DNA of 64,000 bases from Anseranas semipalmata (lineage: Eukaryota; Chordata; Aves; Anseriformes; Anseranatidae): contig VXAA01003991.1 of NCBI GenBank assembly GCA_013399115.1, positions 299,237 through 363,236 of the forward strand. The letters are read 5' to 3'. Every line of letters begins with the position of its first letter. Position 1 is the stretch's first letter. The notes below the pieces were generated by a model that saw nothing but the letters and a program-made list of their open reading frames with translations, searched no databases and was not told the origin of the DNA. Shown in pieces: positions 11,701 to 21,643 of the stretch. The position numbers and the translations under genes are program-made.

Positions 11701-14700
11701 AGATCTTCACAGACTAGAGGGCTGGGCAATCACCAACCACATGAAGTTTAGCAAGAGCAAGTGCCAGGTTCTGCACCTGGGATGGAGCAGTCCTGGATAC
11801 ACGTACATACTGGGGGACAAGAGGTTGGAGAGCAGCCCCATGGAAAGGAAACTGGGGGTTTTGGTCAACAGCAAGTTGAATATGAGTCAGCAGTGTGCCC
11901 TAGCAGCCAAAAAGGCCAACAGTACCCTGGGGTGCATCAGGCATGGCATTGCTAGCTGGTCGAGGGAAGTGATTGTCCTGCTCTGCTCTGTGCTGGTGCA
12001 GCCTCACCTCAAGTACTGTGTGCAGTTTTGGGCACCATAATATAAGAAGGTCATCAAACTATTAGAAAGTGTCCAAAGGAGGGCTATGAAGATGGTGAAG
12101 GGTGTAGAGCGGGAGACGTATGAGGAGCGGCTGAGGTCACTTGGTTTGTTCAGCCCAGAGAAGAGGAGNGGGCACCATAATATAAGAAGGTCATCAAACT
12201 ATTAGAAAGTGTCCAAAGGAGGGCTATGAAGATGGTGAAGGGTGTAGAGCGGGAGACGAATGAGGAGCGGCTGAGGTCACTTGGTTTGTTCAGCCCAGAG
12301 AAGAGGAGACTGAGGGGAGGCCTCATGGCGGCCTGCAGCTTCCTCACGAGGGGAGCGGAGGGGCAGGCGCTGATCTCTGCTCTCTGGTGACAGCGACAGG
12401 ACCCGAGGGAACGGCATGGAGCTGTGACAGGGGAGGTTCAGGCTGGATGTGAAGGAAAGGTTCTTCACTGAGAGGGTGGTCGGGCACCGGAACAGGCTCC
12501 CCAGGGAAGTGGTCACAGCACAAAGCTGGAGGTCAAGAAGCATTTGGACAACGCTCTCAGACATATGGTCTGATTTTTGGGTGGTCCTGTGTGGAGCCAG
12601 GAGTTGGATTTGATGATCCTTGTGGGTCCCTTCTAACTCGGGATATTCTGTGATTCTGTGAACTGCTGTCTATACGTTAATAAATTTACCACATTTCCAC
12701 TGAATTTGTGAATTGTTATAAAAATTCCATAATCAGTTCTGCAGTCCATACTACTGAGATTGAAGGAAGGTTATCCCATGATTTGCAATAAATTTGAAAA
12801 AACTTTTTCCTGTCACTGGAATTGGAAAATCTCAGGGTTCCAGCCATAAATATTAAGTTTCTGCTGTTATTAACATGGCCCCAAATTAGTAGCACTCAAA
12901 TTCGCGTCATGTAGTGCATTTCCCACCTCATGTCAATTGTGATGTGGTTAAATAGGCACTTTTTCATAAACTGAGGGTTGAAAACTGATAGATTTTTGCC
13001 ACTTAGAAGCTGGAGAAACAGTTACTAAGATGAAGTTGCATGGTTTCTTTATTCTTTAATTTTTTTTAAAAGACAATTGCTAGTAAAATCATAGTAGGAA
13101 TTATATGAAAATGATTCTAACTAAATACAACTTCATGGTTACAAGGGTTAACTCTAAGGAAGATATTAAGACATCTGCTCTAATAAATGTCCATCTTTGA
13201 TTCGTTGTTGAGTTTGATTGAGTTAGTGAGAAGATAATGGATCTTTTTTTTTCTTTTTTCTTTTTTTCCATAATGAATTTCAATTTTTAGCGGTAGTCCT
13301 GAAATGAATATCTAAGCAGCCAAGAAACTCAAGTTGTTCAATTTATTCTTGATTACAGTTTAAGTAAACATTTTTCTGTTTTTAATAGGTGGAACATTAA
13401 AAGAAATCTGGAAGCTTACAAGAAGATTTAAATGTGTTATTCCTGTAAGATCCACAGAAGATGATCTTGAATTATTAGATCTTTCGGCTCCTTTTCTTTT
13501 ACAAGGGAATGTAAAATATTATGGGTAGGTTAAAGGTGTTTATTGATATGTTAAGAGTTGCAGTAATAGACAAAGATCATTTCTTTCAGTAATTCAAACC
13601 GCAGTGCTCAAGGGATAACTTATCCAAAGAATCTTTGATGCAAAATATGTATCAAAGCATCCTTTTGACAGAACTGTTGTTGGGCTTTATCTTGCTCACT
13701 TGCAGTATAAATCTTATACCTTTAATTACACAGCACCCCAGCATCAGTCTTGCCTTTGGTCTGGGTTTAGGGCATTAAATGCAGAGACGAAAATGTGCAT
13801 GTGAGTCTCTGTAAGCTGCAAAATGCCTAAATCTTCCTCTTTTAGTCTAAATCTCCCATTTTCTGGACAGACAAATACCATTTTCTGGTCTTAATCGGCA
13901 GATGAAGATCAAAAATACGTTGCTTTAAAACTGTAAGCTGTTTTTTTTTTGCACGCGGATAACGGAGACCCCATAAAATGATTCCAGGCTGTCAATACAA
14001 GTCTTATTCTCTCTCTAATTCCTAGCGTTGGGAAAGCTTGATTTTGGACAACTTTTCCTCACTATTTGCCATTTTTTGAGATCCACAACAGTGCAAATAC
14101 CTTGCCAATTTGTGGATGCCAGTAGCTGTAGGGACAATTTCAACAGGTGGTACACACATCTAGGTCTGGTATCTGTACTGTGACTTGCAATACTGTATTC
14201 CTGTTCAATGAGTGCTAGCAGCAGTAAGTTTTCCCAGTACTGCGCAGCAGCATACAGTTCAGCAAGCTCAGAAATACCAGCCTACCTCATGCAAGCTATT
14301 AAGTCCTTCCTCTTGGCAGTGTTAATAACTTCACGCAGAGCTCTGCGTTGCACTACTCCAGTCCGGTGGGCAGTAAAAAAAAGTTCTGTGCAAAAATATT
14401 GCATATTTTACATGAAACCTAATGCCTTCCACAAGGGCCTGATAAAATTAATACAGATACAATTTGTCATATATTGTTTTGACCTTTCCAGATATGGCTG
14501 TTCACAACTTTTTGAAATAAGTAAGATTAACTTGACTGAGCTTGGCTTCATATCACTTGGACAGAATTAGGGCTGTTGATTTTTATGACATGTTTTGCAT
14601 GTAACTCAAAAAGATAGTAAATGTTTAAGTTCTAACTGTAAAATACTACCACAGAAGCTTAATTTGGAAGAAAAAAAAAAACTTATTTTGCTTCTTGAGG

Positions 14701-17700
14701 AAAATGAGAAGAACTTTGAAAAGTTCTTCAATATTTTCATCCACTTGCAGCATTTACTTACTGCGTTGCATTCTGTAAAATTCATAATCATATGTAAATA
14801 TGTCAGCAATAAAAGAAGGAGATAGTTTTAATAACTCATAGTTAATATTTGAATGTAGGTAAAGCCAAATTTCTCTTCTAACCCTGTTGTGTTTTTAGAG
14901 GATGCTGTAAGTTCAGATTAATTCCTGCTGTTACAAAATGAGTTGTTATTTATATTGCTAAATATCTAAGTGGTGATATTTCTTCTCAGGGATGATTCAA
15001 AAGCAGCATTAAGGATTTTGATGTGGCCTAAAGCTTGTGTGTCCAGTGAAATAATTGTTTAAGTCAGCAATAGATATACTTTTGTGCTGCCATTGAGTAA
15101 GGAAATTTGAATGATTTCTGTGCAGAAAGCCACTGGTATTAACATTTCTGTGCTTGGTTAGTCTCACCGTCTTGTTTTAAATGCTAGGTGCAAGCAATGT
15201 TCAACTCCAAAGTCCATTAAGAATCTAAGTTCCCTAGCAGCCGAACAACGACCATCATGGGAACCAACTGAAATAGCACAAGGTCAGCTAATGTGATATT
15301 GTCCTGAAAGAGTTTTGTGCCTTGATTCTTAAGTGTGTATACAAAATAGCTTGGTTTCTGGGTTGCAGTTTTGTACAGAAGGCATGTAAATTATGGTTAC
15401 GTTTGAGTATAAAGCTGTAAAATTTATTCACTTTTGAATAAATTCACTTTATTCTCAGTTGAAATTAACTATTTACTTTTGAATCCATTCGAGTATGAAT
15501 TAGATATTCTATATGTTGAATAGTTTATTCTACCATAGGTGTCACTAGTAACACCTGTCATAGTACAGATGTAATTAATCTTTGGTTGCATCAGTAGAGA
15601 TGTCATTTTTAAACTGTGTACATGCTTACAGTACTAGAAGTTAGTAATGCTTTTTCTTTTGAACATGCAGTTTTTGTGACCTGTCTAAAGCAAATCTTAT
15701 TTAATGATTAATACAGTTAGACTTTCATCTGCAAGCCATATCAATGCTAAGCATATTGCAGAGTCTGAAAGAAGTAATAGTCAGATAACAAGAATTATAC
15801 CGTAATGTATCTGTGCATTCTAGCTTTGTGTTTTCCCTGTGTGTGTTTATGTAGTCAGCACGTTCAAATGCTGGAGGGAAAATGGAGCTTAAAACTTCAT
15901 AACACATTAAGGAAAAATAAAAGCATGTTTTCATGTTTAAAATTCATGTTCTAATATATTAGGTCGGAATATCTAACAGTATCTAAGCTTGATAAGGACT
16001 TGATAAAAAAGTATTCAAGCAATGCAGTGGTTCTCTTAAACTCGTTCCGTTAAATAAATGTAAATACATAACTGATCATGTTGTGGCAGCTACAACTAAC
16101 ATGTAATCCTCAAAATGAAAGTAATGTTAATTAAATGCTTTCTGGCATTTAAATTATTTCATGTATATTATTCCTTTATCATCTATATTTTTAGACTAAA
16201 TGCTAACCTGCAAAGCATATCAGATAAAACATAAAATGACTAGCTAATTTAAGTAAGTGTGCTGAGGAAAGATTGATGCTGAGTTGTAGTAACTTTGTAA
16301 GTTATAGATGTTTGCAGGATAACAGTTTCTGTTAACAGTGAGATAATGAATATAGTCACTTACTTATAATGAATTATTTTCAGAACTGCCAGTAAAATTC
16401 TTCTGAGTAAGGGTTTGCCTGGTGGCTTTTAGTATGTTATATGAAAAAAATTGTTTTCCTTAGAAGTTATGTTTTCAGGTGGAATACTATGTTGTTACCA
16501 CTGAATTAAGAGCAAGTCTCTTTTAATCTTCCATGGATAAGAGACTAGGAGGATCCTACCAAAAGGTAGGATCTCAGATCTAAGCAAATATTAGCTTTTC
16601 TTTTACTAGGATGAGAGTATTTTAAAACCTTTCTTTATTTTTACAGTCTCACCTGTTAAAGTGTTTCTAGGCAAATTGCAGTAAGTTCTCAAAGTATGAA
16701 CAGAGAGCCTTTATTTTTTGTCCTACTGATTTATGCTTTTGATTACAGTAGTCAAAGCAAGTTACCGTTAAAGGAGGGATATTGTCAGCTTGAGTTGTTA
16801 TGGTTTGTCTTGCATATTCACTCTTGCATATTCACTACATAAAACAGATCCATTTTTTCCTTCAGTTTTAGGTATTGAACCACTCCAGTATGTTTTTATT
16901 ATGAAGTTCACTCTGGTTGATGGAACAGGAGCACTAAATGCATACCTTTTTGATTATGTAAGTAAGCCTAGGTAAAGGCAGACTGTATGGATTACGTGGG
17001 TTTGGATTTTATTTGTTGCTAGAATAGCAAATGTATATACAGAAGTATTCATCCTATGTTATCTGCAGTGTTTTATGGTGTTATAATGTTATTAATACTG
17101 TCCAGCAATGAAGATTCACAGAATGCAATTTTTAGTAACTTTTTTCAATAAAATATCATAGAATATCAAAGCAGAAAGACAAAACTGAAATTTGTAGATA
17201 ATATTTCCATAGACTTTTATACATTTCCATGGCTTTATTTCACTTTTATTGGCAATGTTAAATTATGCAGCCTGAATGCTGTGTGAATGAGTTTCAGGAT
17301 TTACATGGGTAACTTCTCAGTTCAAAATCTCATGACTTCTTTTTTAACTCTTAATAGAATCTAATATTAGTTATCCGTTCAGGAATTCCTGTTTTTTGTT
17401 TCATATGACCATGAAGTAGAAGATGCCTTCTTTCCCCTGATCCTAGGCTGTGGCTATAGCCATACAGATATGCCTTTGATTCCAGAATCAGTTTATTCCA
17501 CTACATTGCTAACCTTAGAATTAATCCTTCAGTTTTCTCTGAAGTAACTTAAGGCCATTGAGACACTGAAGAACACATACTTTACCTGTCACTACACACT
17601 GTATGAGTTTTCCTTCTGAAGACTGAAAAAACATGTATAAGAGTGTTATACACATACAAAACACAAACATATAAGAGTTTTTATCAAAGTTTTTTTTCTT

Positions 17701-20700
17701 CTTCTTCTTCTACTATAGCAGAGTTCTTTGTAAACTCTGATCATCCTCACTGTTGTTCTGGGTTCTTTTCAGTTGGCCCACATCTTCGCTGAAGTGCTAA
17801 CCCAATGCCCTAGCATGAGTCATTGCCAGATAACGCTTCTATGTCTATAATTATAATAGTGATCACTGAATTTCTTGCTTACTAATTCATGCATGGTATA
17901 ATCACTTCATTTCTGAGCAGAACCTCAGCTTTAAGATGTTATTTCTCATTCTTTGTGCAGTTGATTTGACTTGCTTAAATCCAGTATTTTATACATGTGT
18001 GTAGTGGAAGGTATTTTTGTTGTTTTTTGTTTGTTTCTGTCCTAATGCCTCTCCAGTTTACCAAAAATTAATTTTAATTCTTCACTCTTGTATACTTGAA
18101 GTTCCCCGAGCTTTATTTTGGCTGTAAGCATAGTGGACCTACTTGCTATTCCATAAAGCACGTCACTAATGAAAAATCCTCAAAAGCACTAGACTTAAGA
18201 CAGTCCCCTGCATGATCCACATGGATGTTCTCCCATTTCGCTAGTAAACTACTGATAACTACTCTTCAGGATTTTTTGTTGTTGCTTTCCTTTTTACCTT
18301 AATTCATAGCTTTATTATTAGATTTATTTAAGCTTTATTGTTAGCAGTTTGATGCAGAAACACAGTTTGAGTAAGATTTTTTTGTAATGCTGAAGGTGGA
18401 GGATTTCTGACTGACAAGAGCTAGTCATTGCTTCTTACATCTCCAGTCTAGGTCAGGAGGTGAATTGTATTCATCTATAGCCATCTGCCTTAGTGAGTTC
18501 ACTCCTTTAAATGTATTTTTCTGTGCAATAGAAATATATGTTGCTCTATACTTTGGTTTTTTTTTTTTTTTTTTTTTAACATACACATATGCACACACAT
18601 TTTAGTTATTGGCCTAGATTTTGAGATGGTAGATTGACCATTTTGAAAAGGGAAAGCAATCAAAAAAGTAAGAAGAACTTGATATGAAGAAGTGGTAAAG
18701 AAGAAGAAGTGAGAAGGACTTGGTATTACATTGTAACTTTGTCTTTATATAACTGCATGTGTTTTCTTATTCCAGCAATTCATAGCTGGGAATATTAGGA
18801 TCTCAGAATGCACAATTGGAGTAATACATCTGCCCAAGTGGAAATAAGTCAGTGTAGTGGCACTTAGAACTTTTCTTCAAAATGTGACAGAAAAACAATT
18901 TAGTGGGATGTTTTTCCCCTACAGTAATACTATTTAATATGTATATATCTATTGTACTATATATATGCTGTTTTACTAAATGACGTTGACTGGGACTTTG
19001 AAGAGAATGTTTTTCCTTGCTTAAGTAAACATAAGAACAGAAAAAATTGTGTGTTTTCTTAAAATACCACAGTGTATTAGCAGCAAAGTAGGTCAAAGAC
19101 TGCAATCCCCGTTTCAGCTAGTCATCTTTTCCTTCTACTGTCCTTTTTCTTTTCATATAGAGAAACTAAACTGCAAAAGGGAGGTGGGGGAAAAGATTTT
19201 AAACCATCTCTTGATTCAGAATTCCAAAACTCTTCATTTCAGAGTAGCCCAGATTCTAACCAGATACTGCTCAGTACTACAGCTCAGCTGCAGGAAAAAG
19301 AAACAACAGTTTCTTCTGAAGTGTCAGCTGCTAGCATTCCTGCTGTTGGTAACTTCAAAGGCAACCAATACCTTCCAGGCCTGAACTTCGGTCCATTAGC
19401 ATCACCTGAGAAGGAACTGGGCTACTTTGAAATGCAGCTTTACACTAGCTTCCAGTCACACTTTCATAGAAATGCTCTCAGTTCTTTTCTTTCCTCTTTA
19501 TGTTATCACTGAAGGAAAACATTGAAAAGTTGAATAGTCAGAAGAACTTGGAGTGAGAGGAAAAGGTAGTTGTGTGTCAGTTTTGCCACTGGATTATCTG
19601 CTAACTTCAATCACTTCCGTTAAATGTCTTATACAAAAATTGCACAAAAGGTAGATTATTCTGTATTTATATATTTTTTAAAAAGGAGAAATTGCCATCA
19701 AGAATTTGAGCTCACTTTGGAAGCTATATGGTGATTAGCCCTGAAAGATACAAAGTCAGGTAACAAACTTGGAAAAAAAAATGGGAGTTTTGTCAGTAAT
19801 GTTACCGTATATAGTTTTAAAAAGTACTAAGAAAAGGTTTATCTAACGTTTCCTTGCTCCATTCTTTTTTTTACTCTTCCATGCAGAAATGTATCCTGCA
19901 GTATGAGCCTTTCTCCATAGTTTCTAAACTGTCAAAAAGTGAAACTCAAGGGGAGTTCCACTTGAACTCCCTTTCAGGTGTGAAAGTATGAAGCCAAGCA
20001 GCAGTGCCCCCTTGTTTTCAACTGACTTTGTTCCTCTTAAAGTGTTCTGTTCTCTGCAGTGACGGACTGTTGAGGAGGACTGACTGTCCTCTCTCACCTT
20101 AACATTGTCTGACTACAGAGATTTATAAGAAATATTTGCCAGTTACATGTACACACTTACATGTGCAGGTGTGTTAGTAATATATATTGTTTTCTAAGTG
20201 TCTGTAGTCCCTGAATACTAAGGAATACTGAAATACAGACGACTGTTTTTTTCAGACAGTTTGTTGTCTTCCTGTATCTGAACAGTAAAAATGATATCTT
20301 TCTTGTGTTGTGTTAATTATCTGGATAATTTTAAGTTCTTTAAAAGGACAAGCAGTCAGGATTCTGGCTAATGATTTCTTACCCTTCTTCCAACACCTCA
20401 TGCTTTTCTGTTCTCTTTCAGGAAAAGTTTTTCCAAATTCCCGCCTCTGAAATCTTAACTAATAATTTTCTTCAGCAAAAGATGCAGATGACCATGAATA
20501 CGCTTTGTCCTCCAGGAAGAAAATTAGGTTAGCTTGATGTTATTTTAATGGGGGATGAGAAGGGAAAAGGTCTTTTGGTCTGCTATTACATATGTGAAGT
20601 CTTAGAGTTGAACTTATGCATGGGTAAAACTCAGAACCGAGAAATGCAGGAGTCTGTAAGGGGAGTTCCAATTAATTTGTTTTTATATATTTCTTTAATA

Positions 20701-21643
20701 GTAGAAGTCCCTTTTGAGAAAGAAAAGTAATGGTTCAGTAAATTTTCATGTAGCACGCAGTGGTGTGTGAATACAGTCATGTCTAGGTAGGCAGTAACAT
20801 GTCAGTTGTATTCATATGGAAGTTAACCAGAACACTCCTGTACTGAATGTCACAGCACATTAGGGAAAACTGAAAGGGAATTCAGTGTGTTGCTTATGCT
20901 GTGGTGAGATTCTACTTCTGAATGCACATACTGATTTAGAGCATCCCTTGCTACAGGAAACATCCATGGAAATTAAGCAAAAAGCTTCAGTCCAGATCCA
21001 GTCAGAGAGGTTTTCATACAGTATTTCTGCTGTGACAGAAATTAGGTCTGCCCAAACTACACTATCCGAGGTAGCTACAGCTCTAACCTCAGGAGCATAC
21101 TCGCACAAAGTACATGGGTATCAATGACAACCATACCAGAGTCTTTACTTTTAAAAAGTGGACTTACTGTAAAGGGTGTAAAGGATTCCCTTTGAGACCA
21201 ATCTAATGTGTTTTAGTATCATTGAGATGAGATTTTTATTATTAGAAAGTCTTTATACTACACTGTTTTATGTCTACAGCCAAGTGTTACGGGGGTGGGA
21301 GTGGTCTGGGAGGCTGGTTGTTACTGAATACCATTTCTGATGGTGCAGGAAATTTTAAGATACAAACTAGAATACTAGTTATGAATTTTAATTTCAAATT
21401 AGTAATTCATTTTTATTCTCTTTAAATATTTTACATGTTTAGGTATCCTAGTTAAGATCCTGCTCAAGTTCTACTTCTCCTATAAAAGTTAGAAATGAGT
21501 ATTAAATCATAATTTGGTTTTGATTTGTAGATGACTTACCATGGCTGGAATGCTTCATCAAGTCCTATAATGTCACACATGGAATGAAACATCAAGTTTA
21601 TTACCAGATTTTTGACACTACAATTGCTGAAGATGTTGTATAG
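2603..21643 (+). CDS. POT1: POT1, protection of telomeres 1 (3' ten coding exons; 5' part outside window)
   Basis: POT1 is the shelterin subunit that binds single-stranded TTAGGG repeats through OB1/OB2 and binds TPP1 through its C-terminal module; it protects chromosome ends and regulates telomerase access. Seen here: ten exons with AG/GT borders whose joined length is 1200 nt with one continuous frame, ending in TAG at 21641-21643. The product matches human POT1 from the end of OB2 to the C-terminus, with segments such as [47 protein letters not shown] and [11 protein letters not shown]. Family knowledge: the C-terminal half is a split OB fold (OB3) with an inserted Holliday-junction-resolvase-like domain, joined by a zinc site made of two CxxC pairs; both pairs (HCSKC and GCKQC) are intact here. 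The start codon, OB1 and most of OB2 lie before the window. No frameshift or premature stop is seen in the exons, so the copy looks functional. Confidence 0.97.
2764..3485 (+). other. POT1 intron, no other feature seen
   Basis: 722 nt, GTAAGT to TTTTTAG, AT-rich. I see no repeat element or other gene in it. Confidence 0.8.
3486..3574 (+). CDS. POT1: POT1 exon b: start of OB2-OB3 linker
   Basis: 89 nt, entering in phase 2 and leaving one base. It encodes [16 protein letters not shown] followed by an acidic/serine-rich stretch, aligning with the human DLESANLTANQ linker. Borders are TTTTTAG and GTAAGA. Conservation is low, as expected for a linker; the exon is supported by frame continuity on both sides. 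Confidence 0.92.
3575..4602 (+). other. POT1 intron, no other feature seen
   Basis: 1028 nt, AT-rich, GTAAGA to GATTTCAG. No repeat or alternative exon recognised. Confidence 0.75.
4603..4647 (+). CDS. POT1: POT1 exon c: 45-nt linker exon
   Basis: The short exon joins to the preceding single G to read [15 protein letters not shown], matching human YEVERCQQLSA. It is 15 codons, entering and leaving in the same phase, so skipping it would keep the frame. Borders are GATTTCAG and GTAGGA (a weaker donor than its neighbours). Confidence 0.93.
4648..5071 (+). other. POT1 intron, short
   Basis: 424 nt between a GTAGGA donor and a TTATTTTGCAG acceptor. Nothing else recognised. Confidence 0.8.
5072..5228 (+). 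CDS. POT1: POT1 exon d: first half of OB3 with first zinc CxxC
   Basis: 157 nt. With the preceding G it reads VLTDHQDLS, then [19 protein letters not shown] and [11 protein letters not shown], closely matching human POT1 ([23 protein letters not shown]). The HCSKC motif corresponds to the first cysteine pair of the structural zinc site in the TPP1-binding module. Acceptor TTTTGCAG, donor GTAAGT; two bases carry over to the next exon. Confidence 0.97.
5229..9398 (+). other. POT1 intron, 4.2 kb, with a long inverted CR1
   Basis: GTAAGT to GTTTTAG. Apart from the CR1 at 6.9-8.26 kb it is AT-rich unique-looking sequence. The open frames in it are short and I regard them as chance. Confidence 0.85.
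6903..8258 (-). mobile_element. CR1 LINE, inverted, ~1.35 kb, defective reverse transcriptase
   Basis: The largest CR1 in the window. The + strand opens with TCACAGAATCATGGAATGG, the complement of a CR1 3' end. Read on the minus strand it covers the 3' region and part of the reverse-transcriptase frame: a YKAFDNVP segment (7.98-8.03 kb), an FADD catalytic-core motif near 7.73 kb, then [16 protein letters not shown] and [15 protein letters not shown]. The coding parts lie in different frames, so it is broken by indels, and its 5' end is lost near 8.26 kb. It cannot encode a working enzyme. Confidence 0.93.
9399..9604 (+). CDS. POT1: POT1 exon e: resolvase-like insert, first part
   Basis: 206 nt. 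It reads [41 protein letters not shown] and LLMIEG, aligning with human QEVPHEGDLDIIFQ, KIWTTKNQKGRK and VAVHFVKN. In the family this lies at the junction of OB3 and its Holliday-junction-resolvase-like insert. Acceptor GTTTTAG, donor GTAAGA; one base carries over. Confidence 0.97.
10089..10129 (+). repeat. T-rich low-complexity tract
   Basis: Two long T runs separated by a TTCTTGGTTTGGTTTG spacer inside a POT1 intron. Confidence 0.85.
11672..12661 (+). mobile_element. CR1 LINE, sense, ~1 kb, with internal assembly duplication
   Basis: A 5'-truncated CR1 in the POT1 direction. It begins in the region after the RT catalytic core (GGGCTGGGCAATCACC, then CCAGGTTCTGCACCTGGGATG) and runs to GATATTCTGTGATTCTGTGA. 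Open frame is kept for ~115 codons at 11693-12040 ([31 protein letters not shown]). A 139-bp segment appears twice around a single N at 12169, so the true element is probably ~140 bp shorter. Confidence 0.94.
12030..12308 (+). repeat. 139-bp direct duplication flanking a single N
   Basis: Copy 1 is 12030-12168, N is 12169, copy 2 is 12170-12308. The copies are 138/139 identical, differing only at 12119 (T) versus 12259 (A). The arrangement is typical of two contig ends that overlap but were not merged. Confidence 0.93.
13389..13524 (+). CDS. POT1: POT1 exon f: resolvase-like insert, second part
   Basis: 136 nt. It reads [33 protein letters not shown] and [10 protein letters not shown], against human GGTLSEICKLSNKF and [19 protein letters not shown], one of the best conserved parts of the family. 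Acceptor TTTTTAATAG, donor GTAGGT; the last two bases begin the glycine codon before the second CxxC. Confidence 0.97.
13525..15187 (+). other. POT1 intron, 1.7 kb
   Basis: GTAGGT to AATGCTAG. The 120-codon open frame at 14208-14570 has no recognisable family. No repeat identified. Confidence 0.75.
15188..15282 (+). CDS. POT1: POT1 exon g: second zinc CxxC
   Basis: 95 nt. It completes [19 protein letters not shown] and ends in WEPTEIAQ. The GCKQC motif equals the second cysteine pair (human GCKQC) that closes the zinc site with HCSKC of exon d. After LSSL the sequence is poorly conserved, as in other POT1 proteins. The donor GTCAGC is non-consensus at +3 (C) and +6. Confidence 0.95.
15283..16865 (+). 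other. POT1 intron, 1.6 kb
   Basis: GTCAGC to TTCCTTCAG, strongly AT-rich. It contains a perfect 9-bp inverted repeat with a 4-A loop (16552-16560 / 16565-16573). Otherwise nothing recognised. Confidence 0.75.
16866..16957 (+). CDS. POT1: POT1 exon h: second half of OB3 begins
   Basis: 92 nt. It reads [19 protein letters not shown] and [12 protein letters not shown], matching human LGIVPLQYVFVMTFTLDDG and GVLEAYLMDS. The exon ends on a codon boundary before GTAAGT. The frame reads on for a few codons (VSKPR) into the intron before a stop, which is intron, not product. Confidence 0.97.
16958..20421 (+). other. POT1 intron, 3.5 kb, with poly-T tract
   Basis: GTAAGT to TTCTCTTTCAG. It contains a CTT microsatellite near 17.7 kb and a T21 run at 18557-18577. 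The open frames at 18803-19105 (-) and 19049-19384 (+) are unrecognised and probably chance. Confidence 0.8.
18557..18577 (+). repeat. Poly-T tract
   Basis: About 21 uninterrupted T in a POT1 intron; possibly the relic tail of an antisense retroinsert, but no element body is recognisable beside it. Confidence 0.85.
20422..20527 (+). CDS. POT1: POT1 exon i: OB3 C-terminal part
   Basis: 106 nt. It reads [19 protein letters not shown] and [11 protein letters not shown], against human [19 protein letters not shown] and MDMFCPPGIKI. Acceptor CTCTTTCAG, donor GTTAGC (weak); one base carries over. Confidence 0.97.
20528..21530 (+). other. POT1 last intron
   Basis: 1003 nt, GTTAGC to GATTTGTAG. An approximately 80-codon stretch near 20.86-21.13 kb is open on both strands but has no recognisable family. 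Nothing else seen. Confidence 0.75.
21531..21643 (+). CDS. POT1: POT1 last coding exon and stop
   Basis: 113 nt to the TAG. It reads [29 protein letters not shown] and [12 protein letters not shown], matching the human C-terminus ([24 protein letters not shown]) at the same final residue position. This is the end of OB3, part of the TPP1-contacting module. Confidence 0.98.

Larger units (their letters stand above)
9605..13388 (+). other. POT1 intron, 3.8 kb, with sense CR1 and assembly gap
   Basis: GTAAGA to TTTTTAATAG. It holds a mixed T-rich tract near 10.1 kb and the CR1 at 11.67-12.66 kb, which contains an N and a flanking duplication. The rest is AT-rich with no gene recognised. Confidence 0.85.

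Noticed and set aside
11693..12040. 115-codon + strand open frame in a POT1 intron
   Set aside because: Recognisable as the CR1 reverse-transcriptase tail, truncated on both sides; not an alternative POT1 exon.
20860..21127. Overlapping ~80-codon frames on both strands in the last POT1 intron
   Set aside because: No recognised family and no splice joining to POT1; possibly an unidentified repeat fragment, but unsupported.
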